DNA of 64,000 bases from Amoebophrya sp. A120 (Eukaryota > Sar > Dinophyceae > Syndiniales > Amoebophryaceae): positions 496,001 through 560,000 of the forward strand of contig CAJINV010000020.1 in NCBI GenBank assembly GCA_905178155.1. The letters run 5' to 3'. Under the pieces are notes generated by a model that worked only from the letters and a program-made list of their open reading frames with translations, was not told the DNA's origin and ran no database searches. Numbering within the stretch: position 1 is the stretch's first letter; each line of letters begins with the position of its first letter. Below, piece by piece: positions 42,019-53,422 of the stretch. Made by a program: the position numbers and the translations under genes.

Positions 42019-44106
42019 ATGTTCTCGTCGCTCAGTAGAGCGAAGAAGAGTGGTCTTCTTGTCCACGACGGAACGGTGTCGACAAGAAGTGTCGTCTTGC
42101 CACCAGCACGGCGGGGGCTTAGTTCAGTAGTTGTGGATTCTTTATTCCGCCAAATCCAACCGCAAGGAGCATGCTTTGCGATTTTTCGCAAGATGAACAT
42201 GAGCAAGAACCAGTTGAACAAGATCAACATGAAGATTGGGGATGAAGCACAACATCAGGGTTCAGGACCGTACAATTCCTTTCAACATCTTCACAAGAAC
42301 ATTCTTTCCTGCTCTCTCGTCGTGCTGCAGAGCCGCGGGTTCGCGGGGCGGGCGGGCGGGCGAAAGAGGAAGCGGAAGTCGGACGTGGTGAAAACACCGC
42401 AGCTATCAACTGCAAAAATGTCTGGGTCTGGAAGATTGCAACTTGTCATGCTGTTTTTAGAGTCTAAAAACATTTGTAATGCATGACCAGCAAGAGAGGC
42501 GCAATCTGTGCTACACAGACAGGGCATTTCTCATGCGGAAGGTGCATCGGGAAGCCCTCTAAAAGTCTGCAATGCTAGGTCATGCATTACAGGCATCATG
42601 GGTCTGGGTCATGAGAAACATGCATGACAAATCTTGCATTCTTCCAGACCCAGACATTTTTGCATTTGATACCAGCAGAAGACGGAGCTCGGCAAGCGCA
42701 TGGAGTTCTACTGGCCCAAGGAGGCGCGACGGCTCCGGGTGGCACTTACAGAAAACAGTCGACTATGCATTTTTGCAATAAGTTCGTACTTATGAAGTAT
42801 GAATTTTTGCATGACAAATTTTTTCAAGAACAACAGAAATGCGATTTGTGTTGCTGGATCAGACAGAGAGTTAAATTTGTCATGCATGAAGACTGCAATT
42901 TTTACCAAGTACGAGTGCGATAATTTTGCAATGAATATCGACAGCACTTGGTCTACGACCACCGCTTCAAAACCTGGATGACGATGTGGTACAAGGACGG
43001 CATGCAGGTGTATGACACTGCACAACTCCCCCTCCCCCTCATTGGTATAATTGCATGAACAGCAACACAAACGCCAGCGACCCTGGAGCCTGTGCATGAC
43101 AGATATATCTGTGCCTACTGTAATACTGTTCGGGCTTTCGAAATTTGTCATGCAAACAGTGCCACAGCCACAGGGCAGCGACCGGATTTGGGATTTTGCA
43201 TGACAAATGAGGGGAAGGCGGAGTTGTGCACTGTCATAAAGTATTCAAGCGGCACGGGGGGAACCGCGCGCGCAGCGAGGGTTTTGAGCGGGCGCGGATG
43301 CGGGCGCTGCTGCTGTACAAGCAGCTGAAAGTGGCCAACAAGCTGGGAAAGCCAAAGCCCGACGTGACTTTCTCCGGCTATGGCGTTCTCAACTGTTACA
43401 TCCTCAGCTGTTACATGCATTTGTGATGCAAGAATGGCAAAAGTAACAGTAAGTAATAGAGAGGATCTTGCGCGTCTTGGATGACAGATTTGGCGCCGAT
43501 TGTCAGCCTGCTTGGCCCTCTGAGAATTTGTCATGCGAAGCAGCTTGATGGTGTCGCTTCTGAAGGCAATTTTGCATGACAAATCACGCAACAGCTGAGA
43601 ACGTAACGGTTGAGAACGCCATACCGGCGTGCGGGGCGTGATCTGGGACCGCGTCGAGCGCGCCTGGGTTTGCCGGTGGGGCGAGTCTATGGCCGGCAAA
43701 TATGTCTGGGTCCTCTGAAAGATTGCGAATCTTGTAATGCCTGTCTGGCACGACTGTGAAGTTTGTGATGCATGTTGCGAAAGAGCATACCTCTTTTGTA
43801 TTGCAAAATACGATTTCTCATGCGAGTACGCAAGACAGGGCTCGCCAAAAACTTGTCATGCTACGGGTCCTTTACAAAACCCAGCTTAGCATGACAACTT
43901 TCCAGACCCAGACATACTTGCAGTCGATAGAGGCCGGGCTGCAGCGATGGCACGCCTTCCCCGTCAACGCGGAGACGCCCTTCCAAGAGGCCTACACGCA
44001 AGCGGTGCGAATGCGCCTCCAAGTGCTACAGCGCAACCACCAATTCGTCATGCAGCGGACGCGCTGGAAAAACTTGCGGGACTGGCTCGGAACCAACAAA
44101 ACCTAG
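42019..44106 (+). CDS. Protein with two AP2-like DNA-binding domains (6 exons, 301 aa)
   Basis: Exons with one TSD copy kept: 42019-42403, 42677-42763, 42943-43010, 43244-43378, 43629-43687, 43935-44106; 906 nt. The N-terminus has a basic patch GRKRKRKSD (possible nuclear signal). Domain 1: HLVYDHRFKTWMTMWYKDG ... FERARMRALLLYKQ. Domain 2: SGVRGVIWDRVERAWVCRW ... PFQEAYTQAVRMRLQVLQ. Both show the AP2 pattern of three strands with a central W-x-x-x-W followed by an amphipathic helix starting F/A-x-x-A, as in apicomplexan ApiAP2 factors. Likely a sequence-specific transcription factor. Five introners interrupt it, two of them within domains. The ATG at 42019 is the first in an open frame; the start could be later (42192) or upstream. 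Confidence 0.78.
42404..42671 (+). mobile_element. Introner, family A
   Basis: 268 bp, TSD GCAGC / CCAGC (4 of 5). Forward 'GACCAGCAAGAG' body. Removal leaves TPQQKTELGKRM. Confidence 0.9.
42764..42937 (+). mobile_element. Introner, family C
   Basis: 174 bp, TSD TCGAC. Ends diverged from other C copies (AAGTTCGTACTTATGAAG / AAGTACGAGTGCGATAATT). Confidence 0.88.
43011..43238 (+). mobile_element. Introner, family G
   Basis: 228 bp, TSD poor (AGGTG / AAGTA). Ends TATGACACTGCACAACTCCC and GTTGTGCACTGTCATA. Lies inside the first AP2-like domain; the frame is kept. Confidence 0.86.
43379..43623 (+). mobile_element. Introner, family E
   Basis: 245 bp, TSD CCGGC. Ends TATGGCGTTCTCAACTG / TTGAGAACGCCATA. 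Confidence 0.93.
43688..43929 (+). mobile_element. Introner, family A
   Basis: 242 bp, TSD GAGTC / GAGGC (4 of 5). Left end drifted (TATGGCCGGCAAATATG). Lies inside the second AP2-like domain. Confidence 0.87.
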
Positions 44107-44791
44107 GCCCTACTAGAAACCTCCCCTAAGGGGAGATTTCTGGGAGTACTCAAATAATTTCTGGCGCGAAGATGAACTGGGGCACTACACGCGAGTCCGA
44201 AATTTTCTCTCTCTAGTGCGGTCCTCCTGTTAATATGCGACTTTTCTCGCAGTTCAGGATACTACCATTGACACTCGGAGCGAAGCCGCAACAGATACCA
44301 AAGCATGCTTGATCATCTTTTTCCGTACATAAAGTGTTCGTTACTACCAAATAAGTACTAGCACTGGCTCCATGTTGGGGGTTATGCCGATCATCATACG
44401 TGAACGTCGTGAAAACGCAATTATGCAGCTCTAGATCTACCAAGCTGTAATTGCATTGGAAAGTTCTCCTGTGGTGCGATCTGTACGGACACGATGATAA
44501 TTTTCAGACCTGCACGTGAGATGATGATGACCCCTGTCGAACTCTTTGTGAAACTAATTGCCCACCGTCTGCAGCTCAAAGTTTCGATCTGTTACTGCTT
44601 GATGATCCTGTTCTTGCAACTATCACATAGATGCAGATCTTGAGGCATCATGTCTGTGAGTATGTTTATCCGGGTTGACATCGGAGGAGAAGCGGCTCAA
44701 AGGGGTCAGGTGCAGATGCGACAGCTGCAAGAAGAGTAGTAAGGTTTGGAGCTTCAAGGACTTCTCTTGTCTTCGCTTGGCCTTCGTACAC
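44107..44791. other. Intergenic, 0.7 kb
   Basis: CCTCCCCTAAGGGGAG (44132-44147) is a small palindrome just after the AP2 stop. Otherwise nothing supported. Confidence 0.4.
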
Positions 44792-45214
44792 ATGCGTGAG
44801 ATCAAGGAGCAGGCTGTGGTACAAGAATTCAAGCAGCAGGTCACCGCAAAGCTGAAGCAGCGACGCCCCCCGGAAGCTCCCCGCCCTCTTGTCCGCCGCC
44901 AGCGCGTGGACCCGCTAGTGCGTGCGAACGAAAAACGGAAATTGATCGACGGCGTCAGAGATCTTGTGCTCCCGCGCTACATTACGTTCACGAAAGATGA
45001 AAAACTCCTGGTCAAAGTGCCTCTGAAGGACGACCAAGGTGAGATGTGGCACCCGACAAAGACGCTGAAGCCTGAGGCGTATGGGAGCCCGGGCGCGGCT
45101 CTGGCGCAGGCGATCGAGTACCGGGACGAGTTTATCAGCACCCGCGACCAACAGATTTCGAGACTCAAGCGCCAGCGTGCTGCACGGGAAGCGGCGCGCG
45201 CGGACCCGCAGTAG
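44792..45214 (+). CDS. Small AP2-like ORF (140 aa)
   Basis: ATG at 44792 (the frame is open back to 44660, so an upstream exon or splice site is possible). A basic helical N-terminus is followed by strands YITFTKDEKLLVKVPLK and a helix GSPGAALAQAIEYRDEFIS. This fits the strand-strand-helix layout of AP2 domains, whose helix commonly reads A-x-x-A-x-x-Y/R-R-D-E. A basic C-terminal helix (RLKRQRAAREAARA) follows. No introners. It lies 0.7 kb after the two-domain AP2 gene and may be a related factor or a third domain of the same locus. Moderate confidence in the fold, low in the exact start. Confidence 0.5.
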   Translation: MREIKEQAVVQEFKQQVTAKLKQRRPPEAPRPLVRRQRVDPLVRANEKRKLIDGVRDLVLPRYITFTKDEKLLVKVPLKDDQGEMWHPTKTLKPEAYGSPGAALAQAIEYRDEFISTRDQQISRLKRQRAAREAARADPQ

Positions 45215-46888
45215 TAGTAGTTGCAGACGCACACGCAACACGGCCCTCACACACGACGACGGAGCAACTTTGGTAACACTAAGCCCCCCAGGATGAACAC
45301 GCGGTAAGTGATTTGTGCGTAGCAAATCACGATGCTATATGCGAGTTCAGCCTGTTCTTTTCCATCGATATGCAGATATACGAACGAGCGGACGTGAGGG
45401 CCGTGTTGCTACAGGAAAGAGGAAACTGAGGCTGGTCTAGTGTTCTACAGAAAGAGCGTCGCTTGCTAAAGTTAAATTTTCCCGCGAATAAGCCAGTAAA
45501 AACGTCTCGCCTGGTCCGCATGCTATGGTCCTAAAAGTACGCGAAAAAGTTAGTTCTCATCACTACAGAAGCTCGCCTGGTCCCCATCTAAAAATGTAGT
45601 TTTCGCCAACGAGTATAATTATTGTAACAAAAATGCTAGTTCTCAGTCAAGGGCGTAGTATGTCTTGTTTTTTCCTTTACCTTTTATCAACGTTGTTTAT
45701 CCATCTTAAGTCAAGGCACAGGTAGTGGCTCACTGTAGCTCTCGTTCCTCTTTTTCTCTCCACTAGTCCGTCCAGCTTTTTCTTTATCTATCTATCTAGC
45801 TTTCACTGGGGGTCTCTTGAGTTTCTCTCCAAAAAACTGTTGCACCGCCGCACCAACGAGTGCGAGCATACCAAACGGTAACGAGTATCCCCACCTGTGC
45901 ACGAGTATATCTCCACTTGGGGAAAGAAGCGCCTGTGTGGGCCGGGCGGTTTTGGTGCACTAGGGAAGTTTGATAGAGGGGTTCAGGGTTACTAAATCGG
46001 AAAATGAAAATGAAAAATTGATCCAGGCCGAGGTGATGTTGCATGCCGTAGTTAGGAATTTGCATACTAGGACCAAATAGTTGTAAGTGACTGATAACTT
46101 AAACAGGGTTTTAGGGTTAAAGACGTGGTGCTCCCGTCAGGCGCGTGAAGTTATTTCGTTGGCCAAGTAAAAGACTTTCAGCGTTCTTGTCGGGTTTATG
46201 GCCTAAGTTTCCCTGTCCCACCCAGTAAGCATGAGCGATTTCAGGCCGGGGTTTTGTATTATCGCGGGGGGAGGACAAGTTCGCTGTTAGCCGCCTCTAC
46301 TAGAATTTAGTATGCGTGGTCAAGTTATAGCTCATGAATAGCTCCAGCTGCACTCTTAAAGTTCTGGAACGCCGCCCGACAGCCGAGCCGAGCCGTAATA
46401 TTCTGATCTGATCTGACGTAGTATATGAAGAACAAGGAGAAACTTTAACTTTTTCAAAAACAAGAAGCAGAGCGAGCTCCTTAAGCGAGCCAAACAGCAG
46501 ACATAATTCCCTCTGGCAGTAGTACGATGCTATCACGATGCATTTTGGTCTTCCAACAAGATCTATTAGTGGACCGCATCGTCGACTAAAGTAAGAAGAA
46601 GAGGTACAGATTGATAATTAATGATGAATTAATCTTAATTATTACGCTTACCGTACTGTGAAGTTTAAGTTAGTAGATCTGATCACCGCAAGCGCAACGC
46701 GACCACTATCAATCTATACACCAGGTTCATTCTATCTCCATAATTCCGCTCTCTGCTGTCGCACGTGTCGTCGTGAGACGGGTATATTATAATAAGTACG
46801 TTACTTTTTCCAGAAACAATAATATCATCATCAACCCGCATAAAAAATACGTAAGCTTCTGAAACTAGCGTATCCTGCGAATAAAGTG
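45215..46888. other. Intergenic, 1.7 kb
   Basis: AT-rich with homopolymer stretches and a short TCTA run (45787-45800). No ORF, introner end or RNA gene supported. Presumed to carry the upstream region of the GBP-like gene. Confidence 0.45.
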
Positions 46889-49800
46889 ATGATGAGCGAA
46901 AAGATGATCTGCACGTCCTCGCACACGTCCGGCCCGCGCAAAAGCAGTTTTTTGCCGCGCGGTACCAGTACAACCGTCGTGTGGTCACTATGGCGTTCTC
47001 AAACGTTACATTCTCAACTGTTACATGAATTTGTCATGCGGAAATACCATGATCATCCACAAGATCAAGCTGCTTCGCATGACAAATTTGCGAAGGGCTA
47101 AACAGCAGCAAAATCTGCACAAAATTTGTAATGCAAAAGGCGCAATCTTCCTCCGTTGATTTTTTCCATTCTTGCATCACAAATCCATGTAACACTTGAG
47201 AATGTAACAGTTGAGAGCGCCATAGTCACGAGCGCGTCGTGCCGTTGCGCTCCTGTCCGTGGCCGGTACGACACTCCTCTCGTCCCCCTGGTCGCCTTTG
47301 TTGGAACATGAATTCGAGACCTCCAAAAATTTTGTCGGGGCCGTGCAACTGGCAGGAAAATTTTCCCCGAGATCTCGGGTCGGCGGTCAGGAAAATCAAC
47401 ATCAATCTCAGGAACCACTGAATGCTTCGCAGCTGAGCGTTCAGGGGCCGTTTCAGCTGCAGAACCCCATTCCCGCGGACCAGCACCCGGATGAGTACAC
47501 GGGGAAAGGCGACTTCAAGCTGGTGCCGCACACGCTCCGGCTGATGCAGGAACAAAAACTGCCGGGTCCTTTCTACATCGCCGCTATCCACGGGGTGCAG
47601 CGCGCGGGAAAGAGCACTTTGTTGTCCTTTCTGGCCCGCCGCATCCTGCAACTGGAGGTCGGGGAGAAGAAGTGGGAGCAGGTACCAGTATACAACTGAT
47701 GTAGTACAACTTCTGTAGACCATATTATCGGTATTCTACAGCTAAGCCTAAGAGTCGTTCTTGATGTATCTACAGCTAAGAGTGGTAAATGATGTAGTAA
47801 GCTAGTCCACACCACCTCGGCAATGGGAGATGAAGGTGTTCTTGAGATCGATGTGGTTGATCAACACCCGCTCATGTGGTTCCGCGACGAAAGTGAAACA
47901 ACGGCCCCTGGTTGAGTCACAGCTTTAGTCTTGTATGTTAAAACTCAATATAATCTGTAGTATGGCGTAGGGCCGCCAGGAGCGCGAGGAGGACCTCCGC
48001 AGGAACATACTGGTACAACAGCGGGACGAGCAGACCACTAGGTGGTGCAAATACCAGCAGATCTTCGTGAGAGCAAAGTGCGGTAGTACCAGGAGCTTCT
48101 AGCTGTACAACTTGCACAGCTTCTCTTGCACAGTACACACTTGCACAACTTGCACAAGAAGGAAGTTCTTGTGCTGAAAAATGTGCACAACTTACTATGC
48201 CAACGACGAGTACATCAACATCTTCATCAATTTGAACTTAAGTACATGATCTCTCAGGTGCCGCAGCAGGTGCAGAAGTATCGGTTCGCGACCTCCAACC
48301 AGCTGACGTCCCACACCAAGGGCCACTGGATCTGTTGGTTTCCCTTCCGCGGCGGCACCATGATTCTGATGGACAGCGTATCCTGAGTAAAAACGTCCCC
48401 ACACCAGAGTTGTCATGCAGATTTGCATTGACAAGGTCAAGGACATTTGTGATGCGCATACCCATGGTAGCCATTTCCAATCGTGTTTTGGAATTTGTGA
48501 TGCTGTGAACAGGATAAGCAGATGGATCTGTGACGCGGCTGCACTTGCTAACCTGCACTACGCTATGGAGTGCAACTTGTCATGCGTGACTCACAAAACT
48601 CCTAGGTTTGTATTGCAAAATCCCCATCCTGACTCTGGTGTGGGTACGTTTTTACCCAGGATACAGCGAAGGGGCCAGCAACCCGGGCCGCGACGAGAAG
48701 TTCGACCCCAAGCTGTTTTCTTTCACCTACGGCCTGGCCAGCGTGGTCATGTTCCGCCCCGAGAGCTATTACAATGAAAAACGCCCCCTCCGCATATCAA
48801 AATGGAAATCTGTGATGCAGATTTGGGGTCACAAATCAGCTCTGTATTGCAGAGAGGCATTGCGGCCAGATCCCCCGGCTAGGTAGGCGCGTATGGGTCT
48901 AGTTGTTCAGCATGGCAAACGGCTCCCCTTTAGTCCCAAGAGCATGACAAATCGCTTGCATAATGGGGCGGACGCTTCTGCCCTCGTCTCCTTGCAAGAC
49001 AGATGTGATTTGTGGCCTCAAATCCGCAACGCAAATTTTTGCAAACATACATTTTCGATATGGGGAGGGGGGATTTTTCCTCTCAATAAGAGCCGCATCA
49101 ACGACCGCACCGCGCTCCGCATGCTCACCGTGGGGCTGGAGGTGGCGCGTCGCGCCCTCACGGCCACCCAGGCCGCGGCCTGCGGGAAGCCGTCGGTGCC
49201 CAAGACCACGGGGGGTGGAGCAGCTAGTGCTACAGTCGACCCAGATGTAGACGAGGTGGCGAACAAGTTCCGAAAGATTTCGATGCAGACGGGTGGAGGA
49301 AGTTCTGCTGGCTCAAACGGAGCAGGAGCAGCGGACTGCGACAAGACGTTGATGATCTTGCTCCGGGATTGCGCGTGTGAAGGGGGCGACATTCCGGAAA
49401 ACTGGGTGCACCACCGCGAGGCCTGCTGCGACGCCGAGAACGGGTCCTTGTTCACCGATCCACCGGGGGAGAAGTCCTCGGCGCCGAGCGGGTGGACCAA
49501 GGTCGACGGAGTAACATCTTCGGCTCCTTCGGCCGCGACGAACAAGGCGTCCCGATACCCGCTGCATATGGAGCACATCTTTTTGTTCCCGAACCCCTTC
49601 GAGGACATCGAGACGAAGCAGTTGCGGGTCGCCGCCAAGAAGGACCTGGTGGCGGCCTACGACACGGTATCAAAGTGAAAAAAGGCCCCACCCCATATCA
49701 AAACGAAACTTCTGATGCTGGATTTGCGTACACAAATCAGATTTGTCTTGCAGTAGAGGCCTGCAGGCCCATATCATGCCAATATAGAGAAGTTTTGGCC

Positions 49801-51541
49801 TAGGCACTTAGCATGGGGAACGCCTATGCTCTAGGACCAACAGCATGACAAACCGCCTGCATAATGGGTCGGAGCCCATGCCGTTGCTTTCTTGCAAGAC
49901 AGACGATTTGTGGTCACAAATCAGCATTGCAAATTTTCTGAGACGTTCCTTTTCGATATGGGGACGAGGGGGGATGTTTCCTTACGATACACGGACCCGT
50001 CGGCCATGAGCGAGGAGTACGACGAGGTGCTCAACCGGCTGGTCAAAGAGGTGGTGAAGCACGTGCGCCCGCTCGCCCTCGGGGGCACCACGGTCCGCGA
50101 ATCCTGGCAGCTGGTGGATTTTATGCGCAATTCCCTGATCAAAGACTGCGCCAACGACGACGCGTTTCCGAACATCCCCCAGGGCGCCAAGGCCATCCAG
50201 GAGGCCTCGCAACAGAAGCTGCGACAGGAGCTGGAGGCGCTGGTGCACACCTGGTACCAGGCGGAGATCGCGCCGCACGGGGTATTTCTGGACGACGCGG
50301 AACTCGAGAAGAAGATCGAGACCGCGATCGGGCAGGCGCGCGCGCAGTGGGACGCCAAGGTCTTTGTGTACGACCAAAGCGCGGCGGAGCAAGCCTGGGC
50401 GGACCTGGTGATGAACCTGCAGGACCGGCAGTTCGCCGGGATGCGCAAGCAGAACGCGGACGCGAAAAAAATGCTGTTCCAGAACGACCTGATCGCATTC
50501 AAGCAGTCTGGCTCCGCGCTGTCGCAGGACGGAAAATATGGATTGCAAAAATGTCTGGGTCTAGAAACTTGTAATGCTGCGTTGGGATTAATGATTGCTC
50601 TGTAATGCAAAGCCAAGCATGAGAAATATCTGCGCTTCTTCGTGTTGCGTTTTTCGCATGAGAAACTGCGTTTTTGCATGACAGGAAAAAGGGTCTCTTC
50701 TTGGACACGCATCACAAACTTTTTTCTCATGCCAGACAAGCATGACAAATCTCGCAATCTTCCAGACCCAGACAATTTTGCATTTGATAGAAAGTTCGAC
50801 GTTGGCAACGGGGACTCCTGGCCGCAAGACAAAAACATGCGGGTGCAGTTGGGCCAAGGCGGGAAGGAGTCCGGTCCGGGCGAGTACACGGGTCAGAACG
50901 TGCAGATCGAAGAGCTGGGCAGCGCCCGGTTTCGGGCGGAGTGTCAGGAGGAAATGCAACAGCAGCTGGTGGCGAAATGGGAGAAGCAGGGACCATATGC
51001 ATTGCAAATGTATCGCACTAGTAGTAATCGCATTTACAAATTGGCTCAGCATGACAAATGGAATTTGTGATGCTGTTTTGCCTTGGGATGGAGATTTGTA
51101 ATGGTGCATGGCTGCGGTTACTACGAGTGCGATGCTTTTGCACAGGATAGGCCAGAATTTTTCGCGCCCAAGGACCGGAAATCTGTTACCAAATGCAAAT
51201 ATGTCTGGGTCTGGAAGATAATGCAGGTTTTGCATGACCAAGAGTGTCTGACATGCAGGACCAGCGTCACAGGTTCTTCGAGGGCGTCACGATGCCTACT
51301 CTGCATGAGAAAATTGTCATGCAGGTTTTCCATGACCCATGAGGTCTGGCATGAAGGACATAGCAGGAGAGATTCTGTGAGAGTTCTACCATGCCTATCC
51401 TGCATGAGAAACTGCCTCTCGATTAGGTCAATTGCGTCTCCGCATGACACATTGCGTCTCCGCATGCAGCAGTTTTGTATTGTGTTCCGACCATGTGTCC
51501 TAGATCCTCTCCTCATGCGTCCTTCTAGATCTGCGCGCGCT

Positions 51542-51577
<36 letters not shown>

Positions 51578-53422
51578 CAATGATCACAGTAGTTAGACCT
51601 TGGTAGGGGCGAGAGATCCTTATAAATGTTTACTAGCGTGAGGAGAAAACCTCCATAAAAAATCTTCATGTTTTTTTTTACTAGCGCTAGCTTTACTACC
51701 CTTGTAGACTTTAGATGCCGCCCCGTACATACTTTCATACTGCGTCGCCTATGTTTTGCGCGACAGCCCCTTTTTTGGCTGGTTTTCCTTGTGTTTTGCG
51801 CGGCAGCCCTTTTTTTTTTTTCTTCTGGCTGGCTGGAGATCCTTTTGCGTAGGGCCCCTAAAGTGGGCAAAAGAACGAAGAGACATACACAAAAATGGAG
51901 CGACCGAAAAGTGGAAAAGAAGACGGGGGGGGAAAGTAATAGAAGAAAAAAGGAGAAGACTTGGCTGGGCGGGGCAAAAAAGAAAAAAGGAAAGATGGGC
52001 GGGGGCATGGGTTGAAGGACAAAAAACACAAGAACTGCAAGTGTCTGGGATTTTGCATGCCAGGAGATTTATTAGTAGAGTGGCAGGGTTGTTATTTTAA
52101 AGACTGCGCTAAGGCAGCGCCCCCCTTCTCCAAGGGGTCCCCCCGGGGCGGGCGCGGTGGCGGCTCTGCCAACGCGGAGCTTCAAAGTCCGACTCTACCT
52201 ATGCGCATACAAAGGGCGCGCGGAAATAGGTCGGCAAAGTGCTTGAAAGGGGCATGCTTTGGGGTTGCCCGTCATCGTGATAGGGTCAATGTGTGTGACC
52301 AATAGGCCCCCCCTATATCTAGCGCGCAACCGACCACAGAAGCAGTAGCGTCCAAAGTTTGTAAGAATAACCCAACAGGGCAACACTGGGGCTCCACCTT
52401 GCTCGCGGGCTTGGATGGTAAATCAGGTCAGCCACATCTAGCGCCCACTGGCTGTGCGCACGCGTAAGAAATCGGAAACGGTTCGGCGGATGCGGTCGGG
52501 TGGTACCTGTAGGACGTGGAACGGGTGTCCACCTAGGGGCATTGGCAGAGGCTAAATCTGTTCTAACGCCACGGTATTGGCAGAGGCTAAATCTGTTCTA
52601 GCGCCACCCTGACAGGAGTCAAATGTCAAAGCGATGCGATGCGATACCATTGCCAAAAATAGTACACAACTTTTGCTGTTTGTGCAAGACAGATTTTTGT
52701 GTGATCTGGAATGCGCATCACAAGTTGCAACCTTCCAGACCCAGACATATTTGCAATGCATATCCGTTGAACAGATGCTGGCAGACGAGACGCGGAAGCT
52801 GCAGCTGCGGAACCAGATGTTAGGTTGAGAGTGCACAGCTCGTGGTCCCCCTCATGATCTCCCTCATTTGTAGTGCATATGCAACAAAAGTTGTACCTCC
52901 TTCACCACTTGCGTTGAAGCACTGTTCGCAGGACAAAGTTCGTAACCTGAACCAGTACACCTACAGTCCCCGGGTATAATCGAAAGTTTGTCATGCGGAA
53001 GACCATCCATTTCTGCCGTTGCTTGTGGTGCCGTTGAAGCATAATTACAAATGAGGGGGAGCAATAAGGGGTGGGGTTCTTGTGCATGGTCATAGATCTC
53101 CTGCGAGGTGCTGAAGGCTGCGGCGCGCACGCGGGACCAGGTGGAGAAAGGCCAAATTGCGGCCGAGGAGAGCCAACGGCGCCAGGAGGAAATGATGCAA
53201 CGCCAGGAGCAGATCCAGCAGCAGGCCGCGCAGGAGCGCGCGGAGGCGACGCGGCGCATGATGGACGCGCAGGAAGCCCACCAGTCGGCCATGTCCAGCA
53301 TGCAGCAGCAGCACGCGCAGGCCAACGCCGCCATGCAGCAGCAGCTCGTCGAGCTAGCCAACCGCCCGCCGCCGGAGGTCCGCGCCATCGAGCGTGGCGG
53401 CGGGGGCTGCGAAATCATGTAA
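46889..53422 (+). CDS. Guanylate-binding-protein-like large GTPase with CaaX tail (10 exons, 831 aa)
   Basis: Exons with one TSD copy kept: 46889-46988, 47230-47681, 48258-48378, 48669-48766, 49094-49667, 49995-50536, 50795-50995, 51155-51186, 52768-52820, 53100-53422; 2496 nt. GB1/RHD3-type G domain: P-loop GVQRAGKST (residues ~155-163), switch I with HTKGHW (~203-208), DSEG for the usual DTEG/DSEG (~223-226), and LLRD as the RD guanine motif (~346-349). A helical region follows (VRPLALGGTTVRESWQLVDF resembles the post-G-domain helix of GBPs/atlastins), then long Gln/Glu/Arg-rich coiled coil. The last residues GCEIM form a CaaX prenylation box (Met favours farnesyl). Expected to hydrolyse GTP, self-assemble and bind membranes; the role in this organism is unknown. 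Eight introners and one GT-AG intron. Confidence 0.88.
46989..47224 (-). mobile_element. Introner, family E, reverse orientation
   Basis: 236 bp, TSD GTCAC. Ends TATGGCGTTCTCAAACG / TTGAGAGCGCCATA; inner CAAGCTGCTTCGCATGAC is inverted relative to 9035-9239. Confidence 0.92.
47682..48257 (+). other. Canonical GT-AG intron (GBP-like gene)
   Basis: Donor GCAG|GTACCA, acceptor TCTCTCAG|GTG; 576 bp; phase 0. Joins KKWEQ to VPQQVQKYRF within the G domain. No TIR or TSD. Confidence 0.8.
48379..48663 (-). mobile_element. Introner, family D, reverse orientation
   Basis: 285 bp, TSD CAGCG. TATCCTGAGTAAAAACG / CGTTTTTACCCAGGATA. Splits the DSEG motif between Ser and Glu; body inverted relative to 13035-13316. 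Confidence 0.93.
48767..49088 (+). mobile_element. Introner, family B
   Basis: 322 bp, TSD AGAGC. Ends ATGAAAAACGCCCCCTCC / GGAGGGGGGATTTTTCC. Confidence 0.93.
49668..49989 (+). mobile_element. Introner, family B
   Basis: 322 bp, TSD CACGG. Ends AAGTGAAAAAAGGCCCCACC / GGGGGGATGTTTCCTTACG. Confidence 0.92.
50537..50789 (-). mobile_element. Introner, family A, reverse orientation
   Basis: 253 bp, TSD GAAAA / GAAAG (4 of 5). Body is the reverse complement of 8723-8971. Confidence 0.9.
50996..51149 (+). mobile_element. Introner, family C
   Basis: 154 bp, TSD GACCA / GGCCA (4 of 5). Ends ATGTATCGCACTAGTAG / CTACGAGTGCGATGC. Confidence 0.9.
51187..52762 (-). mobile_element. Introner, family A, enlarged to 1.6 kb
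   Basis: TSD TCTGT / TCCGT (4 of 5). Left half (51187-51480) is a reverse-orientation family A body. The right TIR appears only at 52733-52762 (CTTCCAGACCCAGACATA). About 1.2 kb of other DNA lies between, including a CA microsatellite and a doubled GGCAGAGGCTAAATCTGTTC (52543, 52576). Removal joins DRKS to VEQMLADE. Confidence 0.82.
51544..51573. repeat. CA dinucleotide microsatellite
   Basis: About 15 uninterrupted CA units, inside the enlarged family A introner. Confidence 0.95.
52821..53094 (+). mobile_element. Introner, family G
   Basis: 274 bp, TSD GATGT / GATCT (4 of 5). Left end diverged (TAGGTTGAGAGTGCACAGC); right end GGGTGGGGTTCTTGTGCATG then GTCATA. Confidence 0.82.
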
